The notes beneath the pieces are model-generated. The model worked only from the letters and a program-made list of their open reading frames with translations. It was not told where the DNA came from and did no database searches. Source: UBA3064 sp016868095 (lineage in GTDB: Bacteria > Pseudomonadota > Gammaproteobacteria > Burkholderiales > Burkholderiaceae_E). Taken from it: a stretch of DNA of 8,024 nt. The stretch spans positions 1 through 8,024 of the forward strand of contig JBEDEM010000108.1 of assembly GCA_041175665.1 (NCBI GenBank), read 5' to 3'. This document shows positions 1 through 5,657 of this stretch, one piece after another. Within the stretch, counting starts at the first letter, position 1. Every line of letters starts with the position of its first letter. The position numbers were made by a program, and so were the translations under genes.

Positions 1-292
1 ACGGTTGCTGCTTGCTACGATGGATTGGTTGAATTGAGGCAATATGCGGTTTGGGTTGAGGGAATCAGTGATATATGAGACTTCAGCGAGCGTCGGTGTT
101 TCATAACCTTTTCCAGTGCTCAAGAAGATTTGCTGATCGCGACTCAACCAGCGCTGGATGCCCAGAACAGGGCTAGTTTGTTGGTAACGCACTTCACCAC
201 TGCCGTCTTGCCGGTCACTCAGAAAGTAGTCCTTTGCAGACAGTGTGACGCTGCCATGTCGAATACCGCCATAAACACTATATCGTTCAGAA

Positions 293-334
293 AGATCTGC
301 CTGAGCAATCAAGAGATCTGCCTGAGCAATCAAG
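293..334 (-). repeat. Perfect 21-bp tandem duplication inside the TonB receptor
   Basis: Bases 293-313 and 314-334 are identical 21-base units placed head to tail. The unit is a multiple of three, so the receptor frame is kept and the protein reads LIAQADLLIAQADL. It lies in the barrel region. Two perfect copies suggest a recent duplication by replication slippage. Confidence 0.9.
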
Positions 335-510
335 ACCGCCTGTGCAGAGACTGCGCGCTGATCTTCGTTGCGCGTAAGATCACCGCTCTTTTCTCCAAGT
401 AAAGCAGCACCTGCCTGCCTGCGTTCACTCGAACGCTCATGCTCCAAGGACAAACTCCATCGCACAGGTACCGAAGCGAGCGCTAAACGCTGGCCTAGTC
501 TTATACCCAG

Positions 511-546
511 GCCTTCATAAGCGCGAAGGCCTTCATAAGCGCGATC
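511..546 (-). repeat. Near-perfect 18-bp tandem duplication inside the TonB receptor
   Basis: Bases 511-528 and 529-546 match at 16 of 18 positions, differing only in the last two bases of the unit as read on the plus strand. The duplication is in frame and gives RAYEGLRAYEGL in the receptor barrel, probably lengthening a loop or strand by six residues. Confidence 0.85.
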
Positions 547-1414
547 AAGACCGATCCAGCTATTAGAAGCCAGGTACTGCAAATTATCTCGAGTACCCGA
601 AAAACCATAAAGACTGAAATCGAATCGATTAAGCAAGCGATGGTCGAAGGAAACACCGAGTTGTTCTTGTGCTGTTTCTTTGCGAACGCGACGCTCTATC
701 GTGTTCGTGCCCGCCTGGCGCGGATCCAGACGAAGTTGCTCAAGGTTTAGGCCAGCGGGATCCTGGGCGAATGGTTGTTCCCATCGTTGAACCAAGAGGC
801 GCAGCTTGGTTGCCTCGCCCCACTTGTAGCTGTAGTTCGCCTGAAGTTGCTGACGGGAGGCCGCGCTGTTGCGTCGATAACCATCGATTGAGAAGTCGCT
901 GTAATCGAGGAGTAAATCGCTTGAGCCTTGTTGAAACTCGGCTTGAATCAGACTTCGTTTGAGACCGAGTGAACCAGCATAAGCTTGAGCCTGAAAATGC
1001 AAGCCTTGCTCAGGTGAGCGTGTGAAACTCTGAATAAGCCCACCTGATGCATTTCCGTACAGTACGGCCATCGGGCCACGCAAGACCTCGATACGATCGG
1101 CGGAGCCAAGTGCGAAACTCGAAGCCTGGCCCTGACCATCCGGAATAGAAGCCGGAATACCGTCGCTGATTAGTTTGATACCCCGTACGCCAAAGGCCGC
1201 CCGTGCACCAAAGCCTCGCACAGAGAGTTGTGGGTCTTGCGCATAGTTTCCACGATCTGCAGCGAGCATGCCTGGCAGTCTTAGCAGGGCTTCTGCAGCC
1301 TGAACCCGAGGGCCTGCTCTAGTTGCTCACCACCAATGAACGAAAGGGCAGCCGGCGTCTCCCAAAGCGGTTCGGGGCGCCTGCTTGCCGATACAACGAG
1401 GGGTTCGGGAGGCT

Positions 1415-1981
1415 CTACCGCGCCGACCGATCCGTAGACGCCCGCATAAAGGGCGAGTAAAACCAAAGCCACTCGCATCGCTTCGAGCCTAACACTTCTA
1501 CACCGTTCAGCGATGACGCTCTTGTAACGCGTTGTACTTGCGGCGGATGAACCTTGTCGCACAGATCTAGCTTAATGCCCAAGGCCCGAGCGATCTCGAG
1601 TAAGCGGCCCTTTAGCGCGCCTCTAAGGACACGCCTTAACCAGCTCTGAGGCGCTTTGCCCAAGACGATACGCCTGCAGCGAATTTGCTGGGCAAAACGC
1701 ACAATCGTCTCTGCTTTGATACCAAGCTCGATGTGTTGCGAGTAAGGAATGGCGGCCCCCTCAAGCAGACCTCGCCAGGGCGCAAACTCACGCTCGGCAT
1801 CCTTACGAATCACGGCTTTAACCAAAGCCTCGCCAAGGTACATACGCACATGACCGTTATAGCGCGGTTGCACCGACAATAGGTGCACCCGAACTCCGCC
1901 GTAATGGTGCAGGCGCTTCAAGTGGCTTTGAAGCGCCTCGGGGTCAAGACCCAGCCCGGTTGGAATCAGTACCGTTTGCAT
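1415..1981 (-). CDS. Universal stress protein-like (UspA fold), with atypical C-terminal tail
   Basis: This 188-residue protein is likely cytoplasmic with a UspA-type alpha/beta fold; its precise role is unknown. The start at 1981 (MQTVLIPTGL) gives the usual first beta strand; the open frame extends upstream to 2164, but those codons lie inside the terC-like gene in another frame and read as low-complexity tryptophan- and arginine-rich sequence. Strands MQTVLIPT and RVHLLSVQP, the helix around IKAETIVRFAQQI and the strand CRRIVLGKA match the family. The family's ATP-binding pattern G-2x-G-9x-G-S/T is not seen after LGKA, so nucleotide binding is doubtful. The recognisable domain ends near residue 140. 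Residues 141-188 resemble nothing I know and overlap the translation start and signal peptide of the next gene, so the natural stop may have been lost. The start overlaps the upstream terC-like gene by 38 bases, implying co-transcription. No strong Shine-Dalgarno sequence is visible. Confidence 0.7.
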   Translation of the reverse strand: MQTVLIPTGLGLDPEALQSHLKRLHHYGGVRVHLLSVQPRYNGHVRMYLGEALVKAVIRKDAEREFAPWRGLLEGAAIPYSQHIELGIKAETIVRFAQQIRCRRIVLGKAPQSWLRRVLRGALKGRLLEIARALGIKLDLCDKVHPPQVQRVTRASSLNGVEVLGSKRCEWLWFYSPFMRASTDRSAR

Positions 1982-2525
1982 CGCTTGCTGGCCCGAATGT
2001 GACAGTAGACTCCTCGGTTTGCGTATGGGATTGTCGAGCCGCATGCGACCGTCTGTCGAGCCACTTACCCACCACCACCACCGCAACCGCACAAAGTGCC
2101 GGCGCGAGCCAGTGAGCAAGCGCACTGTGCGATGCCAGGTAGGGCTCAAGCACATGATCAGCAATCATCATGTCACCAGCAACCCACCCGAGAAGCGCCG
2201 CACCACCTAAAATAATGAGTGGGAAGCGCTCCATGAGTTTGAGAATGATCTGACTTCCATAAATAATCAGAGGAATGCTCAAGGCCAGACCGACGACCAG
2301 CCTCAATTAAGGCAGTTCCATCAGCATGACAGCGAAGAATGTAAGTACAATTCTTAGTACAATGGCGGCACCACTACCAAAAAGAATTGCCATTTTTTGC
2401 TGCTTAGGAGGCAGTGATCGGCTTGCAAGCGCGATCACGACAGCGTTATCCCCGCTGAGCATAATATTCACGACCATGATCTGCGCAAGCGCAACCCAAA
2501 AGGCCGATGTTGAAAGCATGTCCAT
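1944..2525 (-). pseudogene. TerC-family integral membrane protein (YjbE/YkoY-like), interrupted by TAA and internally deleted
   Basis: TerC-family membrane proteins have been linked to tellurite resistance and, in several members, to manganese export. The ATG at 2523-2525 has a clear Shine-Dalgarno sequence. The first 72 codons give an N-terminal membrane segment, the conserved SGDNAVVIALASR motif (Asp near residue 26) and a second membrane helix ending MLMELP. A TAA follows at 2307-2309. In the same frame, 1944-2306 resumes with VVGLALSIPLIIYGS, KLMERFPLIILGGAALLGWVAGD and a final membrane helix, typical of the C-terminal half. Missing between the parts are roughly 60 residues, including the acidic cytoplasmic loop and the second motif (usually M-x-L-D-N). 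TAA-TTG-AGG would read YLR with one base change, matching the usual family sequence after the second helix, so there may be both a nonsense change and a deletion. The C-terminal part could only be expressed alone from a TTG at 2306. It leads a probable operon with the stress-like gene and receptor. Confidence 0.82.
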
Positions 2526-2533
2526 GCGACAGT

Positions 2534-2539
2534 TCCCCT
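2534..2539 (-). promoter_or_regulatory. Ribosome binding site of the terC-like gene
   Basis: AGGGGA stands 8 bases upstream of the ATG at 2525. It supports this methionine as the start and shows that translation initiation signals remain intact although the gene is broken. Confidence 0.75.
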
Positions 2540-2603
2540 ACAAATGATGCTTGCAGGCTAGCGTCATGACATGCACCGAAGCTAACTGATGAATGGCATC
2601 AAC

Positions 2604-2631
2604 ATAAACAAAACATGAACAATAAATGAAC
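2604..2631 (-). promoter_or_regulatory. Triple direct repeat, probable OmpR/PhoB-family response-regulator operator
   Basis: On the minus strand GTTCAT occurs at 2631-2626, GTTCAT at 2620-2615 and GTTTAT at 2609-2604. Starts are exactly 11 bases apart, one helical turn. Winged-helix regulators of this class bind tandem half-sites at about this spacing; the PhoP box, TGTTTA-N5-TGTTTA, is a close analogue. The array starts 12 bases after the histidine kinase stop codon and ends 79 bases before the terC-like ATG. The natural candidate to bind it is the response regulator encoded at 4078-4758. I could not identify a convincing -10 element downstream, so promoter position is open. Confidence 0.6.
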
Positions 2632-2642
2632 GCAATACTTCG

Positions 2643-4085
2643 CTAGAACAGAGAAGCATCCTTATGCGGACCTTGAGCTGGAAAAACAACTTCAAAGCAA
2701 TTGCCCTGTGCATGGGCTCTAGCCTTAACAAAAACCTTTGCTCTATGCAGTGCTGCGATGTCGCGCACAATTGCGAGCCCTAAGCCGCTACCCTGCTGAC
2801 GGGTACCTGGTATGCGGTAAAAACGTTCAAAAATCCGTACGCGTTCTGAGGCTTGAATCGCTGGAGCACTGTCTTCGACTTGAATGCAGCACGTGGGCGC
2901 AGCCAGAAGCGAAAGACTAATCTGACTGCCTTTAGGGCTATAACGTATAGCGTTATCAATCAGGTTATCGAGCATTTCGCGCAGTCGTGTCGCGTCTGCC
3001 AACACTCGCTGATCGGCAGCTATCACACCCAAGCCGAAATCCTGGCCTTCGGCAATCGCTTGTGGTGCCCACGCTAGCGCTGCCTCCTGAACAAGCACTG
3101 ATAAGTTGACCTCTTGCATGGCAAGCGCTCGGGGCGATTCTGGGGAGTTGCGCAGATAGGCCAGCAATTGTTTGAGAATACGCGATAGTCGTTCGGACCC
3201 CGCCTGTAAATTCGCTAGACTTGTGCGCTGCTCTTGATTGAGCTGACTGCGTTCAAGCAGTTCGCTATAAGTAATAATTGCAGCCAGTGGGGTTTTGAGT
3301 TGATGTGCTGCGTCGGCAATAAATCGATCCTGAAGCTCTTTCGCAGCACTAAGTCGGTCTAGTAACTGGTCAATCGCTTCGACCAAGGGTTTGGCCTCAG
3401 CTGGAATCTGCCGCGATAAATTGTGCAGTCTTGCCTCGCCTTTAAGCGATCCGATCAGCGTCCCCAAGCGGCGCATCGGGGATAGCCCGTGATTGACCGC
3501 TTGCTGAATAATCCACAATAGGGCTGCAATCAGAATGAGCTGGGGAGTGAGTACGAGTGAATGAATCAAGTGCTCAAGTTCCACACTTCGGGTCCGATCC
3601 TCAGCAATCCGCAGGGTAAGGGGCGATTCCGTTCCTATCGTAATCTGCATCACTCGGATGGGCTGGCCTGCAAGTTGTGCGTTATAAATATTCCAACGTC
3701 TATCCGCCTGATCCACAACCTCGGTCATTAGCGCTGCATGCGCGGCAGATGGTATTGTCGCGCCGATGATCAAATGGTTATGATCATCAAAAATCGCTCT
3801 AAAAACCCCCTGCCTTGCCTGAACTGCGAATAGATTCAAGCTTCGTTGATCGGTGAGCAAGGTAGAGCGATCTAAGGATTGAAGCTGCTCTAAGCTGTCT
3901 TCCGCAATCAACTGCAAGGCCTCGTCGTAGGCCTGAGCGGCAAATCGATGGGCCATTTCATAACCAATGAATGCATCGACAACGACAAGCACCATGAGAG
4001 GGACAATCAGCGCTCTATAAAGCCTCGAACGAATCGAACCATTGGCATCTGATGCATTCGTCTTATGCTTGATCTCCTCAGCCAA
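2643..4085 (-). CDS. Membrane sensor histidine kinase, TctE/QseC type
   Basis: This 480-residue inner-membrane kinase should phosphorylate the response regulator encoded just upstream. Layout: cytoplasmic N-terminus; membrane helix at about 24-43; periplasmic sensor at about 44-175 resembling the 2CSK_N type of TctE; second helix at about 176-196; HAMP-like linker; HisKA domain with FIADAAHQLKTPLAAI (His261); and ATPase domain with N box LDNLIDNAIRYSP, F box RIFERFYR and G2 box GSGLGLAIV. The G1 box reads VEDSAPAI (Asp405): both glycines of the usual D-x-G-x-G are alanine, which may weaken ATP binding. The sensor holds an acidic/histidine cluster DDHNH at 100-104 that could contact a ligand (inference only). 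The start is TTG at 4085, overlapping the regulator's stop by 8 bases; an AGG lies 6 bases upstream, and no ATG occurs in frame before residue 31, inside the first helix. Stop TAG at 2643-2645. Confidence 0.92.
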   Translation of the reverse strand: MAEEIKHKTNASDANGSIRSRLYRALIVPLMVLVVVDAFIGYEMAHRFAAQAYDEALQLIAEDSLEQLQSLDRSTLLTDQRSLNLFAVQARQGVFRAIFDDHNHLIIGATIPSAAHAALMTEVVDQADRRWNIYNAQLAGQPIRVMQITIGTESPLTLRIAEDRTRSVELEHLIHSLVLTPQLILIAALLWIIQQAVNHGLSPMRRLGTLIGSLKGEARLHNLSRQIPAEAKPLVEAIDQLLDRLSAAKELQDRFIADAAHQLKTPLAAIITYSELLERSQLNQEQRTSLANLQAGSERLSRILKQLLAYLRNSPESPRALAMQEVNLSVLVQEAALAWAPQAIAEGQDFGLGVIAADQRVLADATRLREMLDNLIDNAIRYSPKGSQISLSLLAAPTCCIQVEDSAPAIQASERVRIFERFYRIPGTRQQGSGLGLAIVRDIAALHRAKVFVKARAHAQGNCFEVVFPAQGPHKDASLF

Positions 4086-4758
4086 TCGAGCCTCGATGCA
4101 CTTCGAGTAAATAGCCCATGCCCCGAATCGTCTTGAGATCCCAACCCGAAAAATCTAGCTTTTTACGAAGTCTATAAACGAGAACTTCGACCGTATTGGT
4201 AGCCTGATTGTCTTCCCATCCATTTAGCAAATCCAAAATTTGACTACGTGTGATCACACGCCCGGCTCGCAGCAATAACAATTCAAGGACGGCAAACTCG
4301 CGAGCCGTCAGATCAACAGCCACCTGATCGACAAAGCAGCGTCTAGCATCTATATCGAGTCTAATTCTTCCTAGTTCCACTTCATTCTTCGCGTGCCTGT
4401 GCGCACGTCGAAGTAGCGCTTTAACCCGCGCATCGAGTTCGCTAAGGTGAAAAGGTTTTTGTAAAAAGTCATCCGCTCCTAGGTTAAGCAACTCGACGCG
4501 GTCTTCAAGACGCTCGAGCGCGCTTAGAACAAGCACCGGTGTTCCAGCGTTACGTTGCCGCAAGCGGCGCAATACATCGCGACCGTTCATTTTGGGCAAT
4601 CCAATGTCAAGTACCGCTAAGTCATAGCTTGCATCGCGCAAAGCCTGATCGGCGAGTTCACCATCGTCGACCACATCAACCTGGTGAGCAGCTTGGGACA
4701 GCGCCAATCGCAGGGCATCTGCAAGTAATGGATCATCCTCGACCAACAAAACCCGCAT
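4078..4758 (-). CDS. OmpR-family response regulator (QseB/TctD-like)
   Basis: This 226-residue DNA-binding regulator pairs with the adjacent kinase. The receiver domain spans about residues 1-115: acidic pair Glu7/Asp8-Asp9, phospho-acceptor Asp51 in VLDIGLPKMNG, Ser79 in VLVLSA and Lys101 in QKPF are all present, so phosphorylation should be normal. The winged-helix domain spans about 125-222, with LTAREFAVLELLLLRAG, the recognition region NTVEVLVYRLRKKL and the wing IRGMGYLLE. Its start ATG at 4756-4758 is preceded by AAGGTGA, which contains the stop codon of the lipoprotein gene, so the two are 6 bases apart and probably translationally coupled. Family members bind tandem direct repeats with about 11-base periodicity; such an array lies at 2604-2631 before the terC-like operon. 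The signal sensed and the true regulon are not known. Confidence 0.95.
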   Translation of the reverse strand: MRVLLVEDDPLLADALRLALSQAAHQVDVVDDGELADQALRDASYDLAVLDIGLPKMNGRDVLRRLRQRNAGTPVLVLSALERLEDRVELLNLGADDFLQKPFHLSELDARVKALLRRAHRHAKNEVELGRIRLDIDARRCFVDQVAVDLTAREFAVLELLLLRAGRVITRSQILDLLNGWEDNQATNTVEVLVYRLRKKLDFSGWDLKTIRGMGYLLEVHRGSIG

Positions 4759-4764
4759 CGTGAA

Positions 4765-5175
4765 TCACCTTGCCTTCACATCGGCAAACATGCCTTGCTG
4801 AGTCGCTTGGCGTCGACAAAGTGCGATATACGAGGCTCGAGGGCCCTGATTTCGATCCATGGGCTCTTGAACCAGGACATCCTTATAGATCGGCTTTGTC
4901 ATGGGCTCATCAGTGCAGACGGTCTCGGTAAGCTTTTCGCTGCGACCCTTGTCATCTTTCGCGACTTGCCGCTCCCTTGTCTTGCAAACACGGCGGGCGC
5001 CAACCACGCGTTCACCGACATAGATTGGCCTTGTAACCGGAACGATGATGGTGTCGACAGGCAACTCGCGCAAAGCTTCACGCTCGCAAAAAGCGCTAAT
5101 TGCGCGCTCTTGCGGCGTGGTGCAAGCACTCACTAGCAGCGCCACGAGACCGAGCCTATATTGTCTGATCGTCAT
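4765..5175 (-). CDS. Small putative lipoprotein with four mature cysteines, function unknown
   Basis: I do not recognise the family. The 136-residue product has a short basic N-terminus, a hydrophobic stretch LGLVALLVS and a lipobox VSAC with lipidation Cys18, so it should be anchored in a membrane facing the periplasm. The mature part has four further cysteines (30, 64, 87, 120), enough for two disulfide bonds, and two similar segments, RPIYVGERVVG near 49-59 and KPIYKDVLVQE near 94-104, that hint at an internal duplication. It is very rich in charged residues. Its stop codon lies inside the ribosome binding site of the response regulator, so it is probably the first gene of a three-gene unit with the two-component pair. 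A role as accessory sensor or target of that system is plausible but unproven. The Shine-Dalgarno signal before the ATG at 5175 is weak. Confidence 0.75.
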   Translation of the reverse strand: MTIRQYRLGLVALLVSACTTPQERAISAFCEREALRELPVDTIIVPVTRPIYVGERVVGARRVCKTRERQVAKDDKGRSEKLTETVCTDEPMTKPIYKDVLVQEPMDRNQGPRASYIALCRRQATQQGMFADVKAR

Positions 5176-5195
5176 GTCGCCATTCTGCCATTGGA

Positions 5196-5218
5196 AAGCT
5201 GCTGCTGATCAGCAGCTT
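5196..5218 (-). other. Hairpin between the receiver gene and the lipoprotein gene
   Basis: A 9-base perfect inverted repeat (AAGCTGCTG / CAGCAGCTT) with a 5-base loop lies in the 83-base spacer. A second weaker hairpin with GCCGT/ACGGC ends lies at 5223-5240. Neither is followed by a real U tract, only TTTCC, so intrinsic termination is uncertain; mRNA processing or attenuation is also possible. Confidence 0.5.
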
Positions 5219-5258
5219 CAGAGCCGTCTGACCAAACGGCCAAGTCGTTGCCCGATGG

Positions 5259-5657
5259 CTAGACGCAGGCAACCTCAAAGGCCGACTTCAAGGTAGAACC
5301 CAGACGACCAAGGGTTAGGCTACGCTTACAAAGTACTTGTAGTACACCACGACGCTGGTATTCACGCAGATCAGTGGCTTTAAGCTCGCCGCTAAACACC
5401 AACACCGCGGTGCTTGGCCTAAGATGGGAGCGAATGCCGTCGAGCCACTCAAGCCCAGACATATTGCCAAGTTGATGATCAAGGATAATCAGATCAAAGC
5501 GCTCTTGACGACAAAGCCAGTTTGCACGTTCCACGGTACTTGCCGATTGAAGGCGAATATTGGATTGAATTGATCGGCAGGCCAGCGTAATCATAGTCAA
5601 GCTGGTGAGATCATCATCGATGGCAAGCACGCGACGCATTTGGGGATCAACGAGCAT
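5259..5657 (-). CDS. Single-domain response regulator (CheY-like receiver)
   Basis: This 132-residue protein consists of one receiver domain with no output domain. Residues: acidic triad Asp14-Asp15-Asp16 in LAIDDDLTS, phospho-acceptor Asp60 in LIILDHQLGNMSG, Ser89 in VLVFSG and Lys111. The usual Lys-Pro pair is Lys-Arg here (CKRS), a modest departure that keeps the catalytic lysine. The ATG at 5655-5657 is chosen because AAGGAG lies 7 bases upstream; the frame is open to 5705, but that would overlap the kinase gene more, and a later ATG at 5639 has no such signal. The first 11 bases overlap the end of the hybrid kinase gene, so the two are almost certainly co-translated. It may receive phosphate from the kinase's HPt domain, or act as a phosphate sink or adaptor. 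Confidence 0.88.
   Translation of the reverse strand: MLVDPQMRRVLAIDDDLTSLTMITLACRSIQSNIRLQSASTVERANWLCRQERFDLIILDHQLGNMSGLEWLDGIRSHLRPSTAVLVFSGELKATDLREYQRRGVLQVLCKRSLTLGRLGSTLKSAFEVACV

Larger units (their letters stand above)
1..1478 (-). pseudogene. TonB-dependent outer-membrane receptor, YncD/PqqU-like; frameshifted and cut by the window edge
   Basis: This is an outer-membrane beta-barrel receptor for TonB-driven uptake. The ATG at 1476-1478 begins a signal peptide (MRVALVLLALYAGVYGSVGA, likely cut after residue 20), followed by a TonB-box-like EPLVVSASR at about residues 25-33. The plug domain follows after a frame change near 1309-1322. The first frame stops at 1281, but the frame whose codons end at positions 1 mod 3 continues without a stop from about 1317 to base 1. 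It carries plug motifs LSVRGFGAR, DGIPASIPDGQGQ and IEVLRGPMAVLYGNASGG, then barrel strands including GKGYETPTLAEVSY. From memory these resemble Escherichia coli YncD/PqqU, the pyrroloquinoline quinone receptor, but the ligand here is unknown. About 490 codons are present of roughly 700 expected; the C-terminus lies outside the window. The start overlaps the upstream stress-protein gene by 64 bases. The frameshift could be a true mutation or a sequencing error. Confidence 0.85.

Noticed and set aside
130..402. Plus-strand open frame over the receptor gene, and other plus-strand frames across the window
   Set aside because: They lie opposite strongly supported minus-strand coding regions, have no recognisable motifs or convincing ribosome binding sites, and read as low-complexity shadow sequence.
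1281..1562. A free-standing 93-residue protein starting at 1562
   Set aside because: Its C-terminal two thirds is the signal peptide and plug start of the TonB receptor, and the remainder is upstream sequence inside the stress-like gene; it ends only because of the frameshift.
1982..2164. N-terminal extension of the stress-like protein to 2164
   Set aside because: This stretch is the C-terminal half of the terC-like gene in another frame and gives a low-complexity, tryptophan-rich leader not seen in the family.
2307..2309. Programmed readthrough of the TAA in the terC-like gene
   Set aside because: Even with readthrough about 60 conserved residues would still be missing, so damage is the simpler explanation.
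2545..2570. Imperfect inverted repeat before the terC-like gene (minus-strand ATGACGC / GCATCAT, plus the palindrome GTCATGAC)
   Set aside because: The stem has a mismatch and a long loop with no U tract, so neither a terminator nor a defined operator can be supported.
2526..2642. A yybP-ykoY type manganese riboswitch before the terC-like gene
   Set aside because: Such riboswitches often precede this family, but the leader lacks the expected conserved paired segments; the GGGGA near the ATG is simply the ribosome binding site.
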